NCBI RefSeq assembly: GCF_049059935.1
Contig: NZ_JBMGQR010000016.1
Coordinates: 1 to 64,000 of the forward strand
From: JAURVT01 sp049059935
GTDB lineage: Bacteria; Actinomycetota; Actinomycetes; Propionibacteriales; Nocardioidaceae
Reading direction: 5' to 3'
DNA length: 64,000 nucleotides
The notes under the pieces are model-generated. The model had not been told where the DNA came from. It was given only the letters and a program-made list of their open reading frames with translations, and ran no database searches. The translations under genes were made by a program, and so were the position numbers. Positions 40,719 through 48,742 of this stretch are shown piece after piece; position 1 is the first letter of the stretch, and every line of letters begins with the position of its first letter.

Positions 40719-42028
40719 CCGGCACGCTCACGACGTCGCGCGTCGGCGCTGCCCTGGACGCCGCGGGCCCCCGTCGGTACGGCCGCGTGGCCGAGCTGCA
40801 GGGCCTGCACGTGCTGGTGCGCGGCACCGACGCCGCCGTCGGCGACCTCGTCGAGATCGACGCCCCCGGACGCACCGTCCTCGCCGAGGTGGCCGCGAGC
40901 AGCCTCGAGGGCCAGGTGGCCCTCCCGCTGTCGTCGCTGCGCGGCGTCCGCGTCGGCGCACGGGCCCGCACCACCGGCGGGCCGCTCACGATCCCCGTGG
41001 GCGACGCCCTGCGCGGTCGCGTCCTCGACGGCCTCGGCCGCCCCGTCGACGGCGGTCCGGCCCTGGCCCACCTGCCGCACGTGCCGGTCGAGAACGACGC
41101 CCCGGCCGCCCTGAGCCGTCAGCGCGTCGACCGCCAGGTCGGGCTCGGCGTGCGGGCGCTCGACGCGCTCGTGCCCTGCGGGCGCGGCCAGCGTCTGGGC
41201 ATCATGGCCGGCTCGGGCGTCGGCAAGTCGACGCTGCTCTCGATGGTCGCGCGCGGCTCCGAGGCCGCGATCTCGGTCATCGCCCTCGTCGGCGAGCGAG
41301 GCCGCGAGGTCCGCGAGTTCGTCGAGAACGACCTCGGCCCCGAGGGCCTCGCCCGCTCCGTGGTCGTCGTGGCGACCTCGGACGCGCCTCCCGTCGAGCG
41401 CCTGCGCGCCGCCTTCACCGCCACCCGCATCGCCGAGTACTTCCGCGACCGCGGGGAGGACGTCGTCCTGATGATGGACAGCCTGACGCGCGTGGCGATG
41501 GCGCAGCGCGAGATCGGGCTCTCGGCGGGCGAGCCGCCGGCCACCCGCGGCTACCCGCCCAGCGTGTTCGCGCTGATGCCCCGCCTCCTCGAGCGCGCCG
41601 GACCGGCGCCCGTCGGGAGCATCACCGGCCTGTACACCGTGCTGGTCGAGGGCGACGACATGCAGGACCCGATCGGCGACACCGCCCGCTCGATCCTCGA
41701 CGGCCACGTCGTGCTGTCGCGACGCCTCGCCACGTCGGGCCACTACCCCAGCATCGACGTGCTCGAGTCGGTGTCACGCGTCGCCGGCACGGTGAGCACG
41801 GCCGAGCAGCGCGCCGACGCCACCGAGCTGCGCACCCTGCTCGCCGCCCACCGCGACGTGCGCGAGCTGGTCGAGATCGGCGCCTACGCACCGGGCAGCG
41901 AGCCCACCGCCGACCGTGCGATCGCCCTCATGACGCAGATCGACGCGTTCCTGCGCCAGGGCCTGGACGAGCGCGGCGGCACCGCCGAGACCTGGGACGC
42001 CCTGCACCACCTGGTGGGTGCCGCATGA
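40715..42028 (+). CDS. fliI: Flagellum-specific ATPase FliI
   Basis: 437 residues, F1-beta-like export ATPase. Walker A GSGVGKST is at 166-173, the VGERGREVREFVENDLG segment follows, Walker B is VVLMMDSLTRVAMAQREIGL, and YPPSVFALMPRLLERAG and the C-terminal domain (VSTAEQRADATELRTLLAAH) follow. It unfolds export substrates with FliH and FliJ. ATG 40715 overlaps the fliH stop by 4 bases; the longer in-frame ORF upstream is noise. Confidence 0.95.
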   Translation: MTGTLTTSRVGAALDAAGPRRYGRVAELQGLHVLVRGTDAAVGDLVEIDAPGRTVLAEVAASSLEGQVALPLSSLRGVRVGARARTTGGPLTIPVGDALRGRVLDGLGRPVDGGPALAHLPHVPVENDAPAALSRQRVDRQVGLGVRALDALVPCGRGQRLGIMAGSGVGKSTLLSMVARGSEAAISVIALVGERGREVREFVENDLGPEGLARSVVVVATSDAPPVERLRAAFTATRIAEYFRDRGEDVVLMMDSLTRVAMAQREIGLSAGEPPATRGYPPSVFALMPRLLERAGPAPVGSITGLYTVLVEGDDMQDPIGDTARSILDGHVVLSRRLATSGHYPSIDVLESVSRVAGTVSTAEQRADATELRTLLAAHRDVRELVEIGAYAPGSEPTADRAIALMTQIDAFLRQGLDERGGTAETWDALHHLVGAA

Positions 42029-42474
42029 CCCGCCGGCCCCGCGAGGACGACGGCCTGAGCGCCGTCGAGCGCGTCCGCGGCGTGCGCGAGCAGGACAGCC
42101 TGATCGGCCTGCAGCACTCCCTGACCACCCAGGCCGAGCGCCACGCCGCGGCCGAGGCCGCGCGTGCCCGGCTGGCCATGCTGCCCGCGTTCCAGAGCGG
42201 GACCGGCGCACAGCTGCTCGCCGCCCGCGCCGTCGCGACCCAGATGGCCGACGCCTGCGACGAGGCGCGGTCCTCGGCCGAGACCGCCGACCGCCTCACG
42301 GTCGAGTCGCGCGGACGCTGGCAGGACGACCGCACCCGCCTGCGCGCCGTCGAGCTCCTGCTGCAGCGGCGTGCCGACGTGCGCGCGACGGAGCGACGCC
42401 GCGCCGAGGACCGCGACCTCGACGACGTCGCCGGTCAGGGATGGATGCGCCGACGCCGGGAGCTGCGCCGATGA
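42025..42474 (+). CDS. fliJ: Flagellar export protein FliJ
   Basis: 149 residues, predicted coiled coil almost end to end and rich in A, R, E and Q (TTQAERHAAAEAARARLAML, VELLLQRRADVRATERRRAE). FliJ is recognised by position (directly after fliI, ATGA overlap), size and coiled-coil character. It forms the central stalk of the FliI ring. Confidence 0.82.
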   Translation: MTRRPREDDGLSAVERVRGVREQDSLIGLQHSLTTQAERHAAAEAARARLAMLPAFQSGTGAQLLAARAVATQMADACDEARSSAETADRLTVESRGRWQDDRTRLRAVELLLQRRADVRATERRRAEDRDLDDVAGQGWMRRRRELRR

Positions 42475-43457
42475 GCCTCGACACCGTGACCAGCCGCATC
42501 CAGCAGATCGAGAGCCAGATCCAGCTGCTGTCGCCGCAGCGCGCCCGGGCCACCGGCACGACCACCAGCGGCGCCGACTTCGCGCGCGCCATGGCCGCGT
42601 CCGGCGCCGCGGCGGGCAGCGGGCCGTCCTCGGTCGGCCCGACGACGGACGTGCCGGCGGGCGGCTCCACCGGCGGCGACGCGGTGGTGGCGACGGCGCG
42701 CAAGTACCTCGGCATCGACTACGTCTGGGGCGGCACGAACCCCGACAAGGGCCTGGACTGCTCCGGCCTGGTGCAGCTGGTCTACAAGCAGCACGGCATC
42801 GACCTGCCCCGCGTGTCGTACCAGCAGGCGAAGGCCGGGCGTCCGGTCGCGAGCATGGCCGAGGCACAGCCCGGCGACATCCTCGCCTTCAACAGCCCCG
42901 TCAACCACGTCGGCATCTACATCGGGAACGGCAAGATGATCGAGGCGCCGCGCACCGGCCTCAAGGTCCGCGTCGCCGACGTGCCGGAGACCCCGACGGC
43001 CATCCGCCGGGTGCTGCCGGAGTCGGCGTCCACCGGCGCGGTCGGCACGCGCTCGACGTCGGGCGGCTCGCTCGGCGACGTCCCCTACGCGCAGCTGTTC
43101 CGGTCCGCCGGCGCGCGGTACGGCGTCGACCCGACGCTGCTCGCCGCCGTGGCCAAGCAGGAGTCCGGCTTCCGGCCCGACGCGGTGAGCCCGGCCGGGG
43201 CGCGCGGCCTGATGCAGCTGATGCCCTCGACCGCCCGCGGCCTCGGCGTCACGAACTCGATGGACCCGGCGCAGGCCGTCGACGGCGCCGCCCGTCTGCT
43301 CAAGGACCTGCTCGGCGACTTCGGCCGCGTCGACCTCGCCCTCGCCGCCTACAACGCCGGACCGGGTGCGGTGCGTCGCTACGACGGCATCCCGCCCTAC
43401 GCCGAGACGCAGAAGTACGTCCGCAACGTCCTCGCCCACCAGGAGCGGCTCTCGTGA
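42471..43457 (+). CDS. Flagellar peptidoglycan hydrolase: NlpC/P60 plus lytic transglycosylase
   Basis: 328 residues with two catalytic domains. A short coiled N-terminus (VTSRIQQIESQIQLLSP) is followed by NlpC/P60 at about 70-185 (DCSGL with C97; NHVGIYIG with H146) and an SLT-type lysozyme fold at about 205-325 (KQESGF with E231, GARGLMQLMPSTARGLG, LALAAYNAGPGAVRRY). No signal peptide is visible, so it is probably exported by the flagellar system itself, the job of FlgJ elsewhere. It overlaps fliJ and fliK by 4 bases each, so it is an integral part of the operon. Confidence 0.9.
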   Translation: MSLDTVTSRIQQIESQIQLLSPQRARATGTTTSGADFARAMAASGAAAGSGPSSVGPTTDVPAGGSTGGDAVVATARKYLGIDYVWGGTNPDKGLDCSGLVQLVYKQHGIDLPRVSYQQAKAGRPVASMAEAQPGDILAFNSPVNHVGIYIGNGKMIEAPRTGLKVRVADVPETPTAIRRVLPESASTGAVGTRSTSGGSLGDVPYAQLFRSAGARYGVDPTLLAAVAKQESGFRPDAVSPAGARGLMQLMPSTARGLGVTNSMDPAQAVDGAARLLKDLLGDFGRVDLALAAYNAGPGAVRRYDGIPPYAETQKYVRNVLAHQERLS

Positions 43458-44743
43458 ACGTCACCTCCGCACCCACGTCCGCCGGCACCGGCGTCGTCGC
43501 CGCAGCCCCGGCCGGCACCTCGGGCGCGACCCCGGGCTTCGCCGCGCTGCTCCTCGGGGAGCTGGCCGGCAGCGCGCTGCCCGGTGCCGCGGTGCCCGTC
43601 GCCGCGCAGCCCGGTCCCGTGCCGCCCGTCCCTGCCGCCGCTCCCCCGGCCGCCACGACGCCGGACGTCGCCGCGACGGCACCCGGCGAGGTCGCCCCTG
43701 CGACACCCGACCTGCCGTCCGAGCCCGGTGACGACGTCGCCGAGCCCGCCGCGGACACCGCTGCCGCGCCCGGCACGGACGCCCTGGCGCCGGCCGCCGC
43801 CTCGCTCCTGCCGCTGCAGCCCGCCGTCCTGCAGGCCGTCGTGGTCGCCACCCCGGCCGTCGTGCCCGGCGAGACCGCGGACCCCGTGGCCGACGCCGAC
43901 GCACCGACCGGTGCGGTGCCCGTCGGCACGCCGGTGGCTGCCGCGGCGCCGACGACGACCACGGCCCTCACCACCGTCGCGGCCGTGCCCGCAGGCGACG
44001 CCGTCCCGTCGCCGGCTCCGCCCCTCCCGGGCGCCGACCTGCCGGTCGCCGCCGACCCCCGGGCCCCGGGCGACGCCCCCGACTCCTCCCGCCAGGACAC
44101 CGCGGCCGACGCCACCGCGGCCCCGGCCGCCACCGCCGTCCCGACCCAGACCACCCCGGCCACCACCGTGCCCGCGGCGGTCGCCGCACCGGTGCAGGCG
44201 GCGGCGCCCACGGTGCCGTCCGCCGTCGCGCTCCCGGTGCCCCGCGACCCGGTCACGGCCCAGGTGCTCCCCGTGGTGGCCCGGGCTGTCTCGCAGGGCG
44301 AGGGCGTGCACCGCCTCGTGCTGAGGCTGCACCCGCTGGACCTCGGCGAGGTCCGGGTGACGATGACCGTCCGCGACGGCTCGGTCGACGTCGTGCTCAC
44401 CGCCGGCGCCCAGGCCCGCCACCACCTCAGCCAGGGGTCGTCCGAGCTGAGGCAGATGCTCGAGACGGTCGGCGCCACCGCGGGCCAGATCGTCGTCAAG
44501 GAGCTCGTGCCCACCGGGACGCCCGCGACGCCCGCTCCTCCCGCCCCCACCGGCTCGGGCCTCGGCGCCGCTGCCGACCAGGGCGGGGGCCCCACCGGCC
44601 AGACCGGACCCGGCTCCGAGCGCTCGCCCGACCGCGGCCACCAGACCGGCCCCGGCCTCGCCGGGTCACCCGGTGCGCCCGAGCCGCCCGTGCCGCGTCG
44701 CACCGCCCCCACGTCCACCCGCTCGCTCGACCTGACCCTGTGA
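43454..44743 (+). CDS. fliK: Flagellar hook-length control protein FliK
   Basis: 429 residues from GTG 43454. The first 270 or so are an alanine/proline/threonine-rich, low-complexity ruler region; the C-terminal domain holds the FliK signature LVLRLHPLDLGEVRVTMTVR, and AQARHHLSQGSSELRQMLET, then another low-complexity tail. FliK measures the hook and switches FlhB specificity. Placement between the hydrolase and flgD fits. The repetitive region may vary in length among relatives. Confidence 0.88.
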   Translation: MNVTSAPTSAGTGVVAAAPAGTSGATPGFAALLLGELAGSALPGAAVPVAAQPGPVPPVPAAAPPAATTPDVAATAPGEVAPATPDLPSEPGDDVAEPAADTAAAPGTDALAPAAASLLPLQPAVLQAVVVATPAVVPGETADPVADADAPTGAVPVGTPVAAAAPTTTTALTTVAAVPAGDAVPSPAPPLPGADLPVAADPRAPGDAPDSSRQDTAADATAAPAATAVPTQTTPATTVPAAVAAPVQAAAPTVPSAVALPVPRDPVTAQVLPVVARAVSQGEGVHRLVLRLHPLDLGEVRVTMTVRDGSVDVVLTAGAQARHHLSQGSSELRQMLETVGATAGQIVVKELVPTGTPATPAPPAPTGSGLGAAADQGGGPTGQTGPGSERSPDRGHQTGPGLAGSPGAPEPPVPRRTAPTSTRSLDLTL

Positions 44744-44750
44744 GGCCCTG

Positions 44751-45200
44751 ATGCCGATCTCCGTGACACCCGCCGCCTCGGGCGCCGCCACCGCGTCCAC
44801 CGCGGCGGCCGGCACCACGACGCCGACGTCCTCGACCGCCATGGACAAGGACACGTTCATGAAGCTGCTCGTCGCGCAGCTGAAGTACCAGGACCCGATG
44901 AACCCGACCGACTCCGCGCAGTTCATGGCGCAGACGGCGCAGTTCACCTCGCTCGAGAAGCTCGAGCAGGTGGCCGACCAGACGCAGCAGTCGCTGGCCG
45001 CGCAGCTGGCGTTCGGCGCGAGCAGCCTCGTCGGCCGCACCGTGTCCTACCCCCAGCCCGACGGCAGCACCGCCACCGGCGTCGTCGACACCGTGAGCTT
45101 CACCTCCGCCGGCCCCGTGCTGAGCGTGGGCGGCACCGACGTCTCGATGAACGACGTCACCGCCGTCACCGCCACGAAGCCGTCCGGCACCACCGCCTGA
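44751..45200 (+). CDS. flgD: Flagellar hook scaffolding protein FlgD
   Basis: 149 residues. The N-terminal MDKDTFMKLLVAQLKYQDPM, NPTDSAQFMAQTAQFTSLEK is the FlgD cap signature. The protein is short: the C-terminal Ig-like/Tudor part of enteric FlgD is reduced to about 60 residues (SSLVGRTVSYPQPDGSTATG). It caps the growing hook. A 77-base gap precedes the hook gene. Confidence 0.93.
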   Translation: MPISVTPAASGAATASTAAAGTTTPTSSTAMDKDTFMKLLVAQLKYQDPMNPTDSAQFMAQTAQFTSLEKLEQVADQTQQSLAAQLAFGASSLVGRTVSYPQPDGSTATGVVDTVSFTSAGPVLSVGGTDVSMNDVTAVTATKPSGTTA

Positions 45201-45277
45201 GACCGCACCACCGCCCGCACGACCCACCACCGGCCAGTCCGCGACCGCGTCCCGGCCACCTCGAGAGGACCACCACC

Positions 45278-46123
45278 ATGCTTCGCTCCCTCTTCGCCGC
45301 CATCAGCGGCCTGCGCGTCAACCAGACGATGCTCGACGTCACCGGCAACAACATCGCCAACGCGAACACCGCCGGCTACAAGAGCAGCCAGACCGTCTTC
45401 CAGGACACCCTGAGCCAGGCGCTGACCGGCGCCTCGGGTCCCGGCAACGGCCGCGGCGGCACCAACCCGATCCAGGTCGGCCTCGGCGTGCAGCTCGCCT
45501 CGACCACGACCAGCTTCACGCAGGGCTCGACCCAGATCACCAACAACCCGACCGACCTGATGATCAACGGCGACGGCTTCTTCGTGACCAACAACGGCAG
45601 CGAGGACGTCTACACCCGCGCGGGCGCGTTCCGCTTCGACGCCGACGGCAACCTGACGACCCCCGACGGCAACATCGTCCAGGGCTACATGGCCGACGGC
45701 CAGGGCAACCTCGGCGCCGGCGTCGGCGACATCCGTCTGCCCGCGATCGTCAACCAGGGCGGCGCGAACCCGCTGACGTCCTACTCGATCGGCAAGGACG
45801 GCATGATCACCGGCAAGTTCGCCGACGGCTCGCAGCGCTCGCTCGCGCAGGTGGCCGTCGCCGACTTCGCCAACCCCGCCGGGCTCGAGAAGATCGGCAG
45901 CACCTCGTTCCGTCCCAGCGCCAACTCCGGCGGCGCCCAGGTGGGTCCCCCCGGGACCGACCGCCGCGGCGTGCTGACCGCGGGCTCGCTCGAGATGTCC
46001 AACGTCGACCTCGCGCAGGAGTTCACCAACCTGATCGTGGCCCAGCGCGGCTTCCAGGCCAGCTCGCGCGTGATCACCACCTCGGACCAGGTGCTCGAGG
46101 AGCTCGTCAACATCAAGCGCTGA
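45278..46123 (+). CDS. flgE: Flagellar hook protein (FlgE/F/G family)
   Basis: 281 residues. N-terminus LRSLFAAISGLRVNQTMLDV, TGNNIANANTAGYKSSQTVF; middle DLMINGDGFFVTNNGSEDVY, TRAGAFRFDADGNLTTPDG; C-terminus LEMSNVDLAQEFTNLIVAQR. It is named flgE by its place after flgD and the hook-like middle, but it is near FlgG in size and no separate FlgG or FlgF gene exists in this locus. It may form both distal rod and hook, or the rod gene may lie elsewhere. GAGAGGA precedes the ATG. Confidence 0.85.
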   Translation: MLRSLFAAISGLRVNQTMLDVTGNNIANANTAGYKSSQTVFQDTLSQALTGASGPGNGRGGTNPIQVGLGVQLASTTTSFTQGSTQITNNPTDLMINGDGFFVTNNGSEDVYTRAGAFRFDADGNLTTPDGNIVQGYMADGQGNLGAGVGDIRLPAIVNQGGANPLTSYSIGKDGMITGKFADGSQRSLAQVAVADFANPAGLEKIGSTSFRPSANSGGAQVGPPGTDRRGVLTAGSLEMSNVDLAQEFTNLIVAQRGFQASSRVITTSDQVLEELVNIKR

Positions 46124-46130
46124 CGACCGG

Positions 46131-46165
46131 CCCCGACCTGAGGGCGAGAACCCCTCAGGTCGGGG
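46131..46165 (+). terminator. Terminator hairpin after flgE, overlapping the flbD promoter
   Basis: A 14-bp stem (46131-46144 with 46152-46165) and 7-base loop start eight bases after the hook gene. Its right arm contains TCAGGTC, the -35 element of the next promoter, so terminator and promoter share bases. Confidence 0.8.
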
Positions 46166-46181
46166 ACCTGCTTGCCGATCA
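46155..46181 (+). promoter_or_regulatory. Sigma-28-type promoter of flbD-motA-motB-fliL
   Basis: TCAGGTC (46155-46161), 12-base spacer, GCCGATCA (46174-46181). Predicted start of RNA near 46188. The -35 is embedded in the preceding hairpin. Confidence 0.83.
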
Positions 46182-46190
46182 GTTACCCGA

Positions 46191-46229
46191 CTGGCCACGG
46201 ACGGCCGGACGACAGCACAAGGATGGTGC
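46191..46229 (+). promoter_or_regulatory. GGA-loop hairpins in the flbD leader (predicted CsrA sites)
   Basis: First hairpin: a 6-bp stem with one G-U (46191-46196 with 46203-46208) displaying ACGGAC (46197-46202), the same loop as in the fliC and flhA leaders. Second: a 4-bp stem (46215-46218 with 46226-46229) whose loop AAGGATG contains the AAGGA ribosome site of flbD. Binding to the second would directly block initiation. Confidence 0.68.
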
Positions 46230-46234
46230 AACCC

Positions 46235-46513
46235 ATGGTCACGCTCACCCGCCTGAACGGCGGCGCGTTCGCGCTCAACGCCGACCTGATCGAGCGGGTC
46301 GACCAGACCCCCGACACGGTCATCACGCTGCTCGACGGCACGAAGTACCTGGTGCGCGAGAGCCTCGACGAGGTCGTCGACGCCGTGCGCGGCTTCCGCA
46401 GCAGCGTGCTCGCCCTCGCCGCGGACCTCGAGGCCGGACGCGACACGGTCGTGCGCCGCGCCCAGGCCCAGCAGGACGGCAGCGTCCTGCGCTTCCCCCA
46501 CGGGGAGGCGTGA
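46235..46513 (+). CDS. flbD: Flagellar FlbD-family protein
   Basis: 92 residues. The core VTLTRLNGGAFALNADLIER, VDQTPDTVITLLDGTKYLVR is the FlbD/FlrD small-protein family found just before motA in many Gram-positive flagellar loci; its role is not settled. ATG 46235 is favoured over ATG 46223 by distance from AAGGA. The stop shares a base with motA. Confidence 0.88.
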   Translation: MVTLTRLNGGAFALNADLIERVDQTPDTVITLLDGTKYLVRESLDEVVDAVRGFRSSVLALAADLEAGRDTVVRRAQAQQDGSVLRFPHGEA

Positions 46514-47280
46514 TGGACCCGGCAACCGCGATCGGCATCGGCGTCGGCGCCGTCATCATCGTCGTCTCCAACATCATGGAGGGCGGCAACCCCGCCGCGC
46601 TGCTGCTGCCCGCACCGATGATCCTCGTGTTCGGCGCCAGCATCCTGGCGTCCGTCGCCGGCGGCACCATGGCCGACGCCAAGGCCGCCGCCGTCTCGCT
46701 CAAGACCGCCTTCACGACCAAGCCCCAGCCGTCCAACGAGCTCGTCCCCGTGCTCGTCACGCTGGCCGAGCGCGCCCGCCGCGAGGGCCTGCTGGCCCTG
46801 GAGTCGGCCTCGCGCGACCTCGACGACGACTACCTGAAGCGCGGCATCACGCTCACCGTCGACGGCACCGACCCCGAGGAGGCCCGCGACATCCTCGAGT
46901 CCGAGATCTTCGCCAAGCAGCGCTCGACCAAGCAGGAGGCCAAGTTCTTCAACGACCTCGGCGCCTACGCCCCCACCTTCGGCATCGTCGGCACCGTCAT
47001 GGGCCTGGTGCACGTGCTCGAGAGCCTGTCGAACCCCGACGAGCTCGGTCACCTGATCGCCGCGGCCTTCGTCGCGACCCTGTGGGGCGTGCTCTCGGCC
47101 AACCTGATCTTCCTGCCGATCGGCAACCGCATCAAGCGTCTCGGCGACCTCGAGGTGGCCCGGATGGAGATCATCGTCGAGGGGGTCATGGCCATCCAGG
47201 CCGGTGCCAACCCGCGCGTGGTCGCCCAGAAGCTCCGCTCGCTCATCCCGGCGGACGAGCGCGAAGTCGAGGCGGCGTAG
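46513..47280 (+). CDS. motA: Flagellar stator protein MotA
   Basis: 255 residues, four membrane helices: about 4-20, 33-50, and a pair near 150-200 (FGIVGTVMGLVHVLESLSNP, LIAAAFVATLWGVLSANLIF). The cytoplasmic loop has the torque-generating segment (TLAERARREGLLALESASRD), with charged residues opposite FliG. ATG 46513 is preferred over GTG 46510 because GGGAGG is then four bases away. Confidence 0.94.
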   Translation: MDPATAIGIGVGAVIIVVSNIMEGGNPAALLLPAPMILVFGASILASVAGGTMADAKAAAVSLKTAFTTKPQPSNELVPVLVTLAERARREGLLALESASRDLDDDYLKRGITLTVDGTDPEEARDILESEIFAKQRSTKQEAKFFNDLGAYAPTFGIVGTVMGLVHVLESLSNPDELGHLIAAAFVATLWGVLSANLIFLPIGNRIKRLGDLEVARMEIIVEGVMAIQAGANPRVVAQKLRSLIPADEREVEAA

Positions 47281-47282
47281 CC

Positions 47283-48194
47283 GTGGGCGCGCGAGGCGGC
47301 AAGCGGCACCTGGAGGAGGAGCACGTCAACCACGAGCGCTGGCTCATCTCCTACGCCGACATGATCACGCTGCTCATGGTGCTGTTCGTGGTCATGTTCG
47401 CCATCAGCCAGGTGGACCAGAAGAAGTTCGACGAGCTCAAGACCGGCACGACGTCGGGGTTCGGCGAGACGACCTCGGCGTTCCAGGGCGCCGACGGCAT
47501 CATGGCCGACGCGTCCACGCCGATGGACCCCGCCGCCCCGCTGCTCAAGCCGTCGGGGGCCGACGCGGCCGACGACGTCGCGACCTCCTCGACGCCGGAG
47601 GCCGACGCCGCCGCCGTCCGCGCCGAGAACCAGCGTCAGGCCGAGTCGCGCACGACCGAGGCGACCGCCGAGGTCCGCCGGCTCTCCGCCGTGGAGCGAC
47701 GCGTCCGCACCGCGCTGCGGGCCCAGGGCCTGCAGGACGACGTCCGCATCGTCCTCGACGAGCGGGGGCTCACGCTGAGCATGGTCTCCGAGCACGTGGT
47801 CTTCGCGGCCGACCGGGCCGAGCTGACCCGCCGGGGCGTGCGGGTCACCGACGCCCTCGCCGGCGCGCTCGCCGGTGTGCCGGACCAGCTCGAGGTGGCC
47901 GGCCACACCAACCAGGTCGCGGTGAAGCCCCGGTTCTTCCCCACCGAGTGGGAGCTGTCGGCGGCCCGGGCGACCACGGTGCTGCGCCGCATGCAGGACG
48001 TGGGACGCGTGCCCGGCAAGCGCCTGACCGCGGTCGCGCACGGCGACGAGATCCCCCTGGTGGACCCGGACGACCCGTCCGCCGCCCGGGTCAACAAGCG
48101 GGTCGACATCACGGTGCTCTCTGACGCACCCCAGGAGACGCGGGCCCTGTTCACCCAGGTGCTCGAGCAGGAGAGGAAGAGGAGGCAACGATGA
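47283..48194 (+). CDS. motB: Flagellar stator protein MotB
   Basis: 303 residues from GTG 47283. One membrane helix, WLISYADMITLLMVLFVVMF, with the proton-carrying aspartate D26; a flexible acidic stretch to about 130; and a C-terminal OmpA-like peptidoglycan-binding domain (VVFAADRAELTRRGVRVTDA, LEVAGHTNQVAVKPRFFPTE, VNKRVDITVLSD). It anchors the stator to the wall. Overlaps fliL by 4 bases. Confidence 0.94.
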   Translation: MGARGGKRHLEEEHVNHERWLISYADMITLLMVLFVVMFAISQVDQKKFDELKTGTTSGFGETTSAFQGADGIMADASTPMDPAAPLLKPSGADAADDVATSSTPEADAAAVRAENQRQAESRTTEATAEVRRLSAVERRVRTALRAQGLQDDVRIVLDERGLTLSMVSEHVVFAADRAELTRRGVRVTDALAGALAGVPDQLEVAGHTNQVAVKPRFFPTEWELSAARATTVLRRMQDVGRVPGKRLTAVAHGDEIPLVDPDDPSAARVNKRVDITVLSDAPQETRALFTQVLEQERKRRQR

Positions 48195-48628
48195 GCGTCA
48201 CCACGCTGACCCCGCCCGAGGGCGAGGCGGCCGAGAAGCCCCGCAGCCGCAAGAAGCTCGTGGTGGTGATGGCGGTCCTCATCATCGGGTCCGCCGCCGC
48301 CTGGTGGTTCATGCTGAAGCCGGCGGGTGCCGAGCCCCCGCCCGAGCCGGGCGAGGTCACCACGATGGAGCCGATCCAGATCAACCTCGCGGGCGGCCAC
48401 TACCTCAAGGTCGGTCTCGCGATCCAGGCCACGGCCGACGCCCACGAGGCCCTCGACGGGAGCAAGGCCCTCGACAGCGCGATCGAGCTGTTCAGCGGTC
48501 GTCCGATGGAGGAGCTCGTCCAGCCGGTGCAGCGCCAGAAGCTCAAGGCCGAGCTGCTCGAGCGCCTCGAGAAGCGCTACCACCACGAGGTGATGGACGT
48601 GTACTTCACCGACTTCGTGACCCAGTAG
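48191..48628 (+). CDS. fliL: Flagellar basal body-associated protein FliL
   Basis: 145 residues with a single membrane helix near 25-43 (KLVVVMAVLIIGSAAAWWFM) after a basic N-terminus; the outer domain holds EPIQINLAGGHYLKVGLAIQ and ALDSAIELFSGRPMEELVQP, and ends with MDVYFTDFVTQ, all FliL features. FliL rings the stator and boosts torque. Last gene of the flbD unit. Confidence 0.92.
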   Translation: MSVTTLTPPEGEAAEKPRSRKKLVVVMAVLIIGSAAAWWFMLKPAGAEPPPEPGEVTTMEPIQINLAGGHYLKVGLAIQATADAHEALDGSKALDSAIELFSGRPMEELVQPVQRQKLKAELLERLEKRYHHEVMDVYFTDFVTQ

Positions 48629-48648
48629 CCCGGCCTCGGGACGCCGGT

Positions 48649-48678
48649 CGTCCGGGGCCCGCGCGCGGGAACCGGACG
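48649..48678 (+). terminator. Hairpin after fliL
   Basis: CGTCCGG/CCGGACG (48649-48655 with 48672-48678) with an inner CCCG/CGGG helix, followed by TT. It lies 20 bases after the fliL stop and before the fliM promoter, so it probably ends the flbD-fliL message. Confidence 0.55.
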
Positions 48679-48707
48679 TTCCGGGCGAGAACGTCGACAT
48701 TTTCACC

Positions 48708-48734
48708 TCAGGTCCGGACGGCCCGGGCCGATCA
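48708..48734 (+). promoter_or_regulatory. Sigma-28-type promoter of the fliM operon
   Basis: TCAGGTC (48708-48714), 12-base spacer, GCCGATCA (48727-48734). The fliM GTG at 48743 is only eight bases past the -10, so the message should be leaderless or nearly so. It drives fliM-fliN-fliO-fliP-fliQ-fliR-flhB. Confidence 0.83.
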
Positions 48735-48742
48735 AGGGTTCC

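Noticed and set aside
44100..44200. Codon-level repeats in fliK as a tandem repeat array
   Set aside because: The Ala/Pro/Thr repeats are irregular and typical of the FliK ruler region; no unit repeats exactly.
42164..44743. 859-codon frame across fliJ, the hydrolase and fliK
   Set aside because: It is an out-of-frame reading of three well-supported overlapping genes.
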